A stretch of DNA of 64,000 nt from contig CANRIZ010000012.1 of the NCBI GenBank assembly GCA_947630835.1, positions 1 to 64,000 on the forward strand. The letters run 5' to 3'. Made by a program: the position numbers and the translations under genes. Below, in pieces: positions 1-8,538 of this stretch (within the stretch, counting starts at the first letter, position 1; every line of letters begins with the position of its first letter). Source of the stretch: an uncultured Clostridia bacterium (GTDB lineage Bacteria; Bacillota; Clostridia; Oscillospirales; Acutalibacteraceae). A model generated the notes under the pieces. It saw nothing but the letters and a program-made list of their open reading frames with translations. It made no database searches and was not told the origin of the DNA.

Positions 1-2
1 AC

Positions 3-494
3 ATCATCCGCAACCTTCGGGCGACGATCAAAAACCCGCAGGACATCATGGCGCGGAGCGAGCTTGTATGGGCGGCAGCCATGGGTGAAAACGGGATGCT
101 CAAGATCGGCAAGGTCACGGATTTTCAGGCGCATATGTTGGAACATCAGCTCGGTGCATACACAAACTGCAACCACGGGCAGGGGCTGGCGGTGATCCAC
201 CCCGTCCTCTACAGGCACATGCTCCCGGAGGCCGCACCGCAGTTTGCCCGCCTCGCCGTGAATGTGTGGGGTGTTGATCCCGCCGGAAAGACGGAACAAG
301 AACTGGCGAACGCATTTGTCGACGCTTTGGCATCGTTTATCCAAGAAGTCGGCCTGCCGGCGACGTTTGCGGAAATGAATATTCCCGCCGATACGGACTA
401 CAAGGCTGTCGCGAACAGCACCGTCTTGACGGCAGGCTGCTGCAAGAAATTCACGAAGGATGAACTGCTGGCGATTCTCCATGCGTGCAGATAG
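3..494 (+). CDS. Iron-containing alcohol dehydrogenase, C-terminal part (5' truncated by window edge)
   Basis: Frame is open from nt 3 (IIRNLRATIKNPQDIMARSELVWAAAMGENGMLKIGK...); matches the C-terminal half of YqhD/BDH-type Fe-ADH, including the H-x-L-G-A-Y...H-G-Q-G motif. Confidence 0.85.
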   Translation: MIRNLRATIKNPQDIMARSELVWAAAMGENGMLKIGKVTDFQAHMLEHQLGAYTNCNHGQGLAVIHPVLYRHMLPEAAPQFARLAVNVWGVDPAGKTEQELANAFVDALASFIQEVGLPATFAEMNIPADTDYKAVANSTVLTAGCCKKFTKDELLAILHACR

Positions 495-1199
495 ATGAAA
501 CCGAAGCAGATTTTGAAAATTATTGCCGACATTCTCATGATCGCCACTCTGTTGCTTTTAATGGCATACAGCTTGGTGTACGGGGACAATCCCACCATAG
601 GGGAAGCGGTTCACGAGTGGCTTGGAGTTGGAATGTTTGCACTGTTTGTCCTGCATCATATTCTAAACCGAAAATGGTGCCAAGGCATCTTTCGCGTACG
701 ATATACCCCCTACCGTATTCTGCAAACCGTCCTTGTCCTGCTTATCTTACTTTCCATGTGCGGCTCGATGATCAGCGGCATTTTGCTTTCCCGCACGGTC
801 TTTTCGTTCCTCGGTACCCGGAGCGGACAAACGACGGCGCGAACGGTTCACATGCTTTCGGCATACTGGGGATTTGTGTTCATGTCTTTGCACCTTGGAC
901 TGCATTGGGGCGGGATCATGGGGCTCGCAAGGAAGCTCACAAAGAAGCCCTCTAAATATAGGAAATGGACGCTCCGAGGCATGGCGGCCTTAGTTGTCGC
1001 ATATGGAGCGTATGCGTTCGTGAAACGGGATTTCGGTGAGTTTTTGCTCTTGCGAATTCACTTTGTTTTCTTCAATTTTGATGAACCGCTTACTCTATTC
1101 CTGCTGGATTATGTCGCAATTTTCTCATTTTTCGCCGTGTTGGGATACTATGTTTCCAAAATCATGCGCCAACAGCAGTCAAAATCTACACCGCAGTAA
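495..1199 (+). CDS. DUF4405-like multi-pass membrane protein
   Basis: 234 aa with several TM segments and His residues (HEWLGVGMFALFVLHHILNRKW, HLGLHWGG) typical of DUF4405 proteins; starts directly after the Fe-ADH stop. Confidence 0.7.
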   Translation: MKPKQILKIIADILMIATLLLLMAYSLVYGDNPTIGEAVHEWLGVGMFALFVLHHILNRKWCQGIFRVRYTPYRILQTVLVLLILLSMCGSMISGILLSRTVFSFLGTRSGQTTARTVHMLSAYWGFVFMSLHLGLHWGGIMGLARKLTKKPSKYRKWTLRGMAALVVAYGAYAFVKRDFGEFLLLRIHFVFFNFDEPLTLFLLDYVAIFSFFAVLGYYVSKIMRQQQSKSTPQ

Positions 1200-1302
1200 A
1201 CAAAGAAATAGCCGGATCGGGTCGGCAGCGTGACTTGATTCGGTTTTTGTTATGCGTAAAACAAATAGTATGCTCACAATCTCGAAATGCTATTCATACC
1301 GC

Positions 1303-1330
1303 TTGACAAAAACATTTGTTCCGGTATAAT
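1303..1330 (+). promoter_or_regulatory. Sigma-A-like promoter
   Basis: TTGACA (1303-1308), 16-nt spacer, TATAAT (1325-1330). Confidence 0.6.
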
Positions 1331-1344
1331 AGCGTCACAATAAA

Positions 1345-1436
1345 AGAGTCCATAAATCGCAAAGACTCTACTTACATATCCGACACGGAACTTTTGAGCA
1401 GACGAATGCCGTCCGCTTTCGTTACCGTGGGATATG
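1345..1436 (+). other. Unassigned structured RNA candidate (short hairpin plus long imperfect hairpin)
   Basis: AGAGTC...GACTCT, then CATATCC-ga-CACGG-AAC...GTT-a-CCGTG-GGATATG enclosing GCAGACG/CGTCCGC; lies just downstream of a consensus promoter. Confidence 0.35.
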
Positions 1437-1683
1437 AGGTAGGGCCTTTTCTTTTACTATACACAGCACTAAAAGCACGGAAATTTACCGTTACATTACG
1501 TTACCTCAAAATTTAGAATTTATTTAACCTTATGCCCTCTTGCTGTAACCCGAAAAATAGTTCCCTTGGTGCGCGAACGTTTTTCGACCGCTGCGCACAC
1601 ATCAGGTCGTTGGAATTTTTTGGCTTTTACCCTCTTGCGGTGCATGGCACACTGTGCGTGTCTCGGGCAAGATTCTCTCTATC

Positions 1684-1724
1684 AAAAGAAAAGGAAGAAG
1701 CACAAAACTTCTTCCTTTTCTTTT
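1684..1724 (-). terminator. Rho-independent-type hairpin after tRNA-Trp
   Basis: Perfect 17-bp inverted repeat AAAAGAAAAGGAAGAAG / CTTCTTCCTTTTCTTTT. Confidence 0.7.
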
Positions 1725-1726
1725 GG

Positions 1727-1799
1727 CAGGGGCAGAAGGACTTGAACCCTCGGCACGCGGTTTTGGAGACCGCTGCTCTACCAACTGAGCTATACCCCT
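1727..1799 (-). tRNA. tRNA-Trp (CCA anticodon)
   Basis: Reverse complement AGGGGTATAGCTCAGTTGGTAGAGCAGCGGTCTCCAAAACCGC...GGTTCAAGTCCTTCTGCCCCTG folds as a cloverleaf; anticodon loop CTCCAAA. Confidence 0.93.
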
Positions 1800-1830
1800 A
1801 AAATATAAAAAAATAACGCAGTTTAAACAG

Positions 1831-1907
1831 TGGTGGGCCAACAGGGACTCGAACCCCGGACCGTCCGGTTATGAGCCGGATGCTCTAACCAACTGAGCTA
1901 TTGGCCC
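1831..1907 (-). tRNA. tRNA with CAT anticodon (Met, or Ile2 with lysidine); 3' CCA encoded
   Basis: Reverse complement GGGCCAATAGCTCAGTTGGTTAGAGCATCCGGCTCATAACCGGACGGTCCGGGGTTCGAGTCCCTGTTGGCCCACCA; the CGGCTCATAACCG arm resembles Ile2 tRNAs of Firmicutes. Confidence 0.9.
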
Positions 1908-2016
1908 CTATCCAAACTGCTTGTATATTATATATTCAATATCGCTTTATGTCAAGGTTATTTTCATAAATTTCTCAATTTTTTACGATAAATTTTCGCC
2001 TTAAACTCTAAGCTTG

Positions 2017-2790
2017 TTAAACTTTTCTGATATTCGCCTTTTCTCTGCGGGCGGTTCGGTAGTATTTTACATTAGGATAACCTATTACCAGCGTTGTAAT
2101 CGCCTTTTCCCCTCTTTTAAGGGCGAGCGTTTTCCTGATTTTCGGCACATTATTGGCGCAAACGGTAAAAAATCCGCTGAATAAAACGCCAAGTCCGTTC
2201 GCCTCCGCCATAAGCGCCATATTTTCGGCGGCAAGGGAGGCGTTTACGCTGTTGCCCGTCAGCACGATTACCAACGGCGCTTTTTTAAAGAAAAAATTAT
2301 CGTCTATTTCAACTCTGCTCAAAAATTTTGAAAAGGGCTTTGCGATACCGGTCAAGCTTCTGAAAAGCTTTACTGCGTTTCTTTCAAGCTCCTGTTTGCT
2401 TTTATCTAGCACAATAAAGCCTGTATTTTGGGCGTTTGAACCGGTCGGTGCAAGTCTGCCCGCCTCTATAATCATATCGACAATTTCCCTGTCTATATCT
2501 TTTGTATCGAAATTTCTTATGCTCCTGCGGGTACGGATAGCTTTCATAAGTTCCTGCGGATTAAGTCTTGTTTGAGCGTTGAAGCCTTCGCTCTCCTCCT
2601 CAAATCCGGTCAATACAACGGCGGCTTCGGGACAAACAGCCTCAAAATGGCCGCAGGCGATACAGCCCTCCCCGCCCGCCTTGGCTTTGCCGTTTTCTAT
2701 ACTGATACAGCTTGAAACGCAATCCGAAACGCAAGCTCCGCAGCCTATACATTTTTCGGTATTAATCAATACCCTGTGATTTGACGACAT
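2017..2790 (-). CDS. Nitroreductase family protein with N-terminal 2x[4Fe-4S] ferredoxin domain
   Basis: CIGCGACVSDC / CIACGHFEAVCP cluster motifs, then nitroreductase core RTRRSIRNFDTKDIDRE...EAGRLAPTGSNAQN. Confidence 0.9.
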   Translation of the reverse strand: MSSNHRVLINTEKCIGCGACVSDCVSSCISIENGKAKAGGEGCIACGHFEAVCPEAAVVLTGFEEESEGFNAQTRLNPQELMKAIRTRRSIRNFDTKDIDREIVDMIIEAGRLAPTGSNAQNTGFIVLDKSKQELERNAVKLFRSLTGIAKPFSKFLSRVEIDDNFFFKKAPLVIVLTGNSVNASLAAENMALMAEANGLGVLFSGFFTVCANNVPKIRKTLALKRGEKAITTLVIGYPNVKYYRTARREKANIRKV

Positions 2791-2935
2791 AACGCAAAAC
2801 TCCTTCCGCTTTAATACAATTATATTTTAGCATAAAATTACGGTTAATCAATAAAATTCACAAATTTTATATTAAGTATTGAATTTAATTTAAATTGATA
2901 TATAATAGACTTTTGATAAACATACAAGAGGCGTT

Positions 2936-4303
2936 TTGTTTATGAAAACTCAAAGATCAATGCTCAGCGGCGGCGCGATAAAAAGCATATTGTTATTTGC
3001 TTTTCCTATAATGCTTTCGTCGCTGCTTCAATACAATTATTCGCTTGTAGACAATATAATCGTCGGGCGATACGTCAGCACAAACGCCCTTGCCGCGGTC
3101 GGCGGAGTCGGGGCTATCAATTCCTTTATTATCGGCGCGGCTTTGGGGCTTACAAGCGGTTTTACAATCCCCGTTGCCCAAGCCTTCGGCGCAAGGGACA
3201 GGGAAAGGGCTTCGCACTATGCCGGCGGCAGTATTACGCTTGCCTTTCTTATCGGCGTTATTTTGGTTATCGCCGCCCATATAATCTCCACTCCCCTCTT
3301 AAAGCTTATAGGCACTCCGCCGGAAATTATAGGCACTTCCTCCGCTTACGTCAATATACTGTACTTCGGCATTCCGTTTCAGATGCTTTCCAATAATTTT
3401 ACTGCAATTTCGAGAGCTGTCGGCGAAAGTAAAAAGCCTTTGTATTTTTTCATAATAAGCGTTATTGTGAATTTCATACTTGATTTATTGTTTGTAAAGC
3501 ACTTTAAATGGGGCGTCGAGGGCGCTGCGCTTGCAACGCTTGTTTCGCATCTCACTGCGGCTTTGCTTACGGGAATTTATATTTTAAAATTCAATCCCGA
3601 CATAGATATTCGCAGAAAGGATTTAAAATTCAGCCCGAAAACGGCTTTTGCCCAGCTTAAACTCGGCGTACCGGTTTCCCTGCAATTTACAATAACCTCA
3701 ATAGGCTCTATGTGCCTGCAAAGCGCAGTAAATTCCTTCGGCGCAAACGTTATGGCGGGCTTTACCGCCGCGGGCAGGGTTGAAAACCTCACCAACATAC
3801 CTATGAGCGGCCTGGGCGTAGCTACCCAAACCTTTGTAGGTCAAAACTACGGCGCTGAAAATTACGAAAGAATTGTTAAGTCTGTAAGGAAAATATTTTT
3901 CCTTGACTTGATTGTATCCGTCATAATGAGCCTGACGCTTTTAACCATAGGTATGCCCGTTGTGGGACTTTTTATGAAAGAAACAAACGACGAAATACTT
4001 TTTGCGGCAAACAGATACTTGATTGCAACGGCTCAATGCTATTCGCTCGTCGCCGTACTGTTCGTATTAAGGAACACGCTGCAGGGTCTCGGCTTTACTT
4101 ATTCAAACACTATTGCGGGAGCCGGCGAGCTTTTCGGCAGACTTGCCGTATCGTTTGTGCTTACCCCGCTTATCGGTTTTAACGCCGTTTGCTATGCCGC
4201 TCCGGCAGCCTGGCTGCTTGCGGATATTCCCCTTGCCGTTATATATATTAAAAAGAGCGGAAAGTTTAAAAAGCTTGCCGAAAAGCAGAAGCAAAAAGCT
4301 TGA
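2936..4303 (+). CDS. MATE family efflux transporter
   Basis: ~455 aa, 12-TM protein with MATE features (IGTPPEIIGTSSAYVNILYFGIPFQML, AAGRVENLTNIPMSGLGVATQTFVGQNYGA). True ATG may be the internal M at 2942. Confidence 0.92.
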   Translation: MFMKTQRSMLSGGAIKSILLFAFPIMLSSLLQYNYSLVDNIIVGRYVSTNALAAVGGVGAINSFIIGAALGLTSGFTIPVAQAFGARDRERASHYAGGSITLAFLIGVILVIAAHIISTPLLKLIGTPPEIIGTSSAYVNILYFGIPFQMLSNNFTAISRAVGESKKPLYFFIISVIVNFILDLLFVKHFKWGVEGAALATLVSHLTAALLTGIYILKFNPDIDIRRKDLKFSPKTAFAQLKLGVPVSLQFTITSIGSMCLQSAVNSFGANVMAGFTAAGRVENLTNIPMSGLGVATQTFVGQNYGAENYERIVKSVRKIFFLDLIVSVIMSLTLLTIGMPVVGLFMKETNDEILFAANRYLIATAQCYSLVAVLFVLRNTLQGLGFTYSNTIAGAGELFGRLAVSFVLTPLIGFNAVCYAAPAAWLLADIPLAVIYIKKSGKFKKLAEKQKQKA

Positions 4304-4325
4304 TATAAACAGAGAAAAGGAAAAA

Positions 4326-4355
4326 AAGCGGTCCGTATATCGGCCGCTTTTTTTG
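4326..4355 (+). terminator. Rho-independent terminator after MATE gene
   Basis: AAAGCGGTCCGTATATCGGCCGCTTTTTTTG: GC-rich hairpin followed by a T-run. Confidence 0.7.
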
Positions 4356-4386
4356 TGTTTCGGTTTGTAAAAGTATACAAAAAGGC

Positions 4387-4420
4387 AAAAACGGTGTGAA
4401 GCACAAATCACACCGTTTTA
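4387..4420. terminator. Bidirectional-type terminator hairpin
   Basis: AAAACGGTGTGA-agcacaaa-TCACACCGTTTTA perfect inverted repeat between convergent genes. Confidence 0.7.
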
Positions 4421-4444
4421 AAGAACTTACTTTTACCTGATTGA

Positions 4445-4849
4445 TTATTTTGCAACTGTAGGAGTAGTAGCAGTTGACTCAGCTACAGCGCGAAGGATGG
4501 TAATTGCGTCAAGAACAGAAATTCTGCCGTCGTTGTTTACGTCATAAGCGCTGTAAACCTCGGTAGCTGTTGCTTCGGTTGCATCAGCGGGAGTTGCCTC
4601 GGTATCTGTTGCTTCGGTTGCATCAGCGTGAGTTGCGGGAGTTGCCTTGGCAGGTGTAGCGTCGTCCAATGTAGCTTCCTCAATACCTGCTACAACTCTA
4701 AGAACGATAGTAGCGTCAAGAACTGAAACCGCCTTGTCACCGTTAATGTCCATCTTCGTTTTGTCAGCAGCAGCAAATCCCATCATTGAAACTACGCTCA
4801 AAGCAAGAACGATAGCTACAACAGACAAAAGTACCTTCTTTGAATTCAT
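4445..4849 (-). CDS. Secreted stand-alone dockerin type I-like protein
   Basis: Signal peptide MNSKKVLLSVVAIVLALSVVSMMGFAAA; two dockerin-type repeats DINGDKAVSVLDATIVLRVVAG and DVNNDGRISVLDAITILRAVAE; start moved to internal ATG at 4849 with SD GGAGG. Confidence 0.8.
   Translation of the reverse strand: MNSKKVLLSVVAIVLALSVVSMMGFAAADKTKMDINGDKAVSVLDATIVLRVVAGIEEATLDDATPAKATPATHADATEATDTEATPADATEATATEVYSAYDVNNDGRISVLDAITILRAVAESTATTPTVAK
4559..4636. repeat. 39-bp tandem duplication (2 copies) in dockerin linker
   Basis: ctcggta[g/t]ctgttgcttcggttgcatcagcg[g/t]gagttgc repeated twice; encodes 13-aa Thr/Ala/Glu-rich units. Confidence 0.85.
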
Positions 4850-4902
4850 GTTTTTTTCCTCCAAACAAAATTTTGTTTTTCTATAATTATCGCCTTCTGT
4901 AA

Positions 4903-6438
4903 TCATTTAAAGCTGTTTTCCGTTGATTTTGCGCAACGGGAAAGAGCAATAAACAAGAACAGCATAGGTGTAACAATAGGCTGAGTTATGTTTACCGCCG
5001 CCTGCACGAGATATGCGATTATGCAAACAGCCACGGGATAGGAAAGGAAAGAATTTTCTTTATCCTTAAACAATTTAACGAGCGCCGAAATTACAAAAGT
5101 CATATAAGCCGCAAGCCCGAAAAAGCCGATGGAAACAAGATACTGCAAATATTCGTTATGAGCGTTATTCGTGTAATTGCCGAAAGCAACCATTTCATTG
5201 AAAAGGTCGCGGGTAAGCGCAATCGAAAGGCAGTCCTGACCGCAGCCGAAAAGCTTTTGCAAAAACGGGAAGCCGTTGTAAAGCTCGAGATATATTCTCC
5301 AAACAAATCCCCTTTTGCTTCCCCAATAGTCGTTAAACCTGAGATATACTTCAAACGAGCCGAGGTCGAAATCGGGATTTATTTTTGTAAAATAGATTAT
5401 TGCTCCGATTACGGAAACAAACAAAAATACGGAAACGGCAATGTAAACTGTTTTTAAAACTTTGAGAGACTTGGGACTGAACTTTATAACCCGCAAGAAC
5501 ATCGAGGTTACCAAAAACAGCGCCGTCATTATATAAACAAGATTGGAATTTGTAATAAGCTCGGATAAAAAGGACATTTCCCTTTTTACTATATCAAACC
5601 TGTACAGCAGACCGTAAACCAACGCCGTCAAGAAGAACAAGGCGCACAGATCGCTGAATTTGCAAAGGGTTTTTATATCTTTAAAGGACAGCAGGCATAT
5701 TACCCAAAATGCGACGAACACGCCCAAATATCCGCTGTCGCTGTTTGAAAGCATCAAGCCCGCAAAGCCGAGCGCGGCAGTTATATAATAAACAAAGTAA
5801 AGCTTTGATTTACTGTCCTTAAAGCAAATCATATACATTGAAATGGGGACGGATATTGAAAGGAATGCGGAAAAGACGTCGATATTTCCGAAAGTGGAAA
5901 TAAAAATTCCCCTTTGCTGTTCGGCAATAGGCGTTATAAGGTTAAACAAATCAACCGAACAAGCCTGAAAAACAGCCAATATACAAGCCAAAGCCATTGA
6001 AAGCTCAAAAGCCAAAAGCTGATATTCCTGCAATATGTTGTGCCTTGAAATAAACAGGTAAGCCAAGCCCGCCGCAAGGAAAAACGCGTAGCCCATATAC
6101 CTGCCGTCTCCCCCGAGGAACGCCTGCCTGCCGTTACCGCTGACAAGCAGCGTAACCGCGCCGAAAACGATAAGCGCAAGGAAAGACATATCGGTTATAT
6201 CGGTCTTTAACAATCTTTCCTTAAAAGTGACGCCTTTTTTATTTTCAACCTTTTTGCCGCGCTCGCTCTCGGAAAAGAAGCTGAGCACCACAAAAACGGC
6301 AGAAACAATAACAAAGAATTCAAACTTGGAAAGGGTTATGTTAAAGTATTTGTTTGTTAAAAAAAGCGGAAAGACAAATAGAAGTAAAAGCGTGCCTACA
6401 GCGGCAAAAATATTGTTAAGTTTAAGCTTTGTCTTCAA
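4903..6438 (-). CDS. O-antigen ligase/polymerase (Wzy/WaaL) family membrane protein
   Basis: 511 aa multi-TM protein with NNAHNEYLQYLVSIGFFGLAAYMTFV motif typical of the O-antigen ligase domain. Confidence 0.82.
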   Translation of the reverse strand: MKTKLKLNNIFAAVGTLLLLFVFPLFLTNKYFNITLSKFEFFVIVSAVFVVLSFFSESERGKKVENKKGVTFKERLLKTDITDMSFLALIVFGAVTLLVSGNGRQAFLGGDGRYMGYAFFLAAGLAYLFISRHNILQEYQLLAFELSMALACILAVFQACSVDLFNLITPIAEQQRGIFISTFGNIDVFSAFLSISVPISMYMICFKDSKSKLYFVYYITAALGFAGLMLSNSDSGYLGVFVAFWVICLLSFKDIKTLCKFSDLCALFFLTALVYGLLYRFDIVKREMSFLSELITNSNLVYIMTALFLVTSMFLRVIKFSPKSLKVLKTVYIAVSVFLFVSVIGAIIYFTKINPDFDLGSFEVYLRFNDYWGSKRGFVWRIYLELYNGFPFLQKLFGCGQDCLSIALTRDLFNEMVAFGNYTNNAHNEYLQYLVSIGFFGLAAYMTFVISALVKLFKDKENSFLSYPVAVCIIAYLVQAAVNITQPIVTPMLFLFIALSRCAKSTENSFK

Positions 6439-6681
6439 TATTAATCACCTAAACAGGGTATAAACAGCAATTACTTATTCGTACCCACCTAATCAAACAC
6501 TTGTATTATATTACAAGAAAACAAGTTTGTCAACTTAAAAAAGAGGCTGGTAATTATTTCTATAAATTTGTCTAAAAAACAGAAAATTAATGTTAATATT
6601 TGTTTAAAATTATCAAAAGTCTAATAATTATACGAAGTATATCATATATATAACTATACTAAAAGAAAGAGGTGTTTTATT

Positions 6682-8502
6682 ATGAGCGGCATAACAGGAG
6701 AGATTTCATTTAAGAACAATCCCCCGTTAAAGCAGGAGGAGCTGTTTAATATGATGCAATCCGTTATACACAGAGGACGAAAAGAAAAAATGATTTATTC
6801 CGATGAAAGAAGCGTCTTAATGCAAAACGGCAATTCGTCCGGAAAGTCAAACCCATACTCGGTAACATATAATTGCAAAAAATACGTCATAGTTTACGAC
6901 GGTATGATTTTTAACTGCGACGAAGTGAAAAGTAAGCTCAGGGAAAAGAATATTTCGGTCTGCGGAAATTCCGACGAAGAGCTTATATTGAAATTATACA
7001 TCTGTTTCGGCGAAAAGTCACTGGAAATTGTTAACGGTGTTTTTGCATTCTGCATTTGGTGCCCGGAGGACGGAACGCTCTTTGCCGCAAGAGACAGGCT
7101 TGGAATTAAACCGTTTTTCTATTCCGTTATCAACAACAACTTTATTTTTGCCTCGGAAATCAAGGCGATACTTTTAAACAGCGAGGTAGAACCGATAATA
7201 GACTCAAACTCAATCTACGAAATAATGCTGATAGGCCCCGGCAGAACCTTGGGCTACGGCGTTTTTAAAAACATTTTTGAATTAAAGCCCGGCTGCTGCG
7301 GATATTTTACAAAGGACGGCTTTACAAAAAAGGAGTATTGGAAGCTCGAAGCGCGCGAACACAGGGACAACTTCAGCCAAACGACGGAAAAAGTCAGGGA
7401 GCTTATGATTGATTCGGTAAAAAGGCAGTTGAAATCCGACGTACCCGTATGCTCGATGCTTTCGGGAGGGCTTGATTCAAGTATAGTAACGTCTATTATA
7501 GATAAGGAATACGAAAAAAACGGAATAAAGCTTAACACCTATACCGTCGCTTACACGGATAACGACAAATACTTTAAAACGACCGCCTTTCAGCCGAACA
7601 GCGACACGCAGTTTATAGGGATTATGAACGATTATCTGCACGCCGACAACCACAGCGTCGAAATCAATTCAAAACAGCTTGTTTCGGCATTGTACGACGC
7701 CGTTGCCGCCCGTGATTTACCCGGAATGGCGGATGTTGATTCCTCCCTGCTTCTGCTTTGCAGAAAAATAGCGGAAAACGAATCCGTAGCCTTTTCGGGC
7801 GAATGTTCGGATGAAATTTTCGGCGGATACCCGTGGTACAGGGTTAAGGAGATGAGGGATTACGACGGCTTCCCCTGGGCAAGGTCAACCAAGCTGAGAA
7901 CGGATTTTATGACGGACGACATCCTTAAATTCGGCAATCCCGAAGAATATGTACACTCAAAATATTCGGATACGCTGAAAAGAGTTTCGCTAATTAACCA
8001 AAACGATCCGGATAAGAGGATTAAGGAAATTATGAAGCTCAACCTCGAATGGTTTATGATGACGCTTGTCGACCGCTGCGACAGAATGAGCGCATACGCT
8101 TCGCTCGACGTGCGGGTACCCTTCTGCGATTACAGAATAGTGGAATATCTGTACTCCGTACCGTGGGAATACAAGGAATACGATAACCGGGAAAAGGGAT
8201 TGTTAAGAGAAGCGTTTAAGGATTATCTTCCAAAGGAAATTATGCACAGAAAAAAGAGTCCCTACCCCAAAACCCATAACCCCGATTATTTGGCTTTGGT
8301 CAGAGAGGAGCTTAAAAAAGTACTGGAAAATAAAAACGCGCCTATTTTTGCCTTTGTAAAGAAAAACAAGCTTGAAGAATTATTGACAAACGAAATTCCT
8401 CAAAATTTTTACGGTCAGTTAATGACGACGCCGCAAACCATAGCTTATTTCCTGCAAATAAATTATTGGCTTGAAAAATATAATATAAAAATAGATATTT
8501 AA
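6682..8502 (+). CDS. Asparagine synthase-like protein (AsnB family) with Cys2-to-Ser substitution in the GATase domain
   Basis: N-terminal MSGITGEI (canonical MCGI), RDRLGIKPFFY, PP-loop SMLSGGLDSSIVTS, VRVPFCDYRIVEYLYSVPWEYK. Confidence 0.9.
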   Translation: MSGITGEISFKNNPPLKQEELFNMMQSVIHRGRKEKMIYSDERSVLMQNGNSSGKSNPYSVTYNCKKYVIVYDGMIFNCDEVKSKLREKNISVCGNSDEELILKLYICFGEKSLEIVNGVFAFCIWCPEDGTLFAARDRLGIKPFFYSVINNNFIFASEIKAILLNSEVEPIIDSNSIYEIMLIGPGRTLGYGVFKNIFELKPGCCGYFTKDGFTKKEYWKLEAREHRDNFSQTTEKVRELMIDSVKRQLKSDVPVCSMLSGGLDSSIVTSIIDKEYEKNGIKLNTYTVAYTDNDKYFKTTAFQPNSDTQFIGIMNDYLHADNHSVEINSKQLVSALYDAVAARDLPGMADVDSSLLLLCRKIAENESVAFSGECSDEIFGGYPWYRVKEMRDYDGFPWARSTKLRTDFMTDDILKFGNPEEYVHSKYSDTLKRVSLINQNDPDKRIKEIMKLNLEWFMMTLVDRCDRMSAYASLDVRVPFCDYRIVEYLYSVPWEYKEYDNREKGLLREAFKDYLPKEIMHRKKSPYPKTHNPDYLALVREELKKVLENKNAPIFAFVKKNKLEELLTNEIPQNFYGQLMTTPQTIAYFLQINYWLEKYNIKIDI

Positions 8503-8510
8503 CAAAGAAA

Positions 8511-8537
8511 AGGGCCGCCGCAAGCAATGCGTCGGCT
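8511..8537 (-). terminator. Terminator of mreB-like gene
   Basis: Minus strand GAGCCGACGCATTGCTTGCGGCGGCCCTTTTCTTTGTT hairpin plus T-rich tail. Confidence 0.6.
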
Positions 8538-8538
8538 C

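Noticed and set aside
485-955. 156-aa ORF overlapping DUF4405 gene on the same strand
   Set aside because: Out-of-frame overlap with an intact membrane protein gene; no domain features.
1316-1516. 66-aa ORF
   Set aside because: Overlaps the promoter -10 and hairpin region, lacks an SD and has no coding-like composition.
1532-1841. Small ORFs (89 aa +, 79 aa -) over the tRNA region
   Set aside because: They translate tRNA-Trp sequence (e.g. RGIAQLVEQRSPKPRAEGSSPSAP); spurious.
4559-4636. Possible CRISPR-like direct repeats
   Set aside because: Only two adjacent in-frame 39-bp copies without spacers inside a coding linker; not CRISPR.
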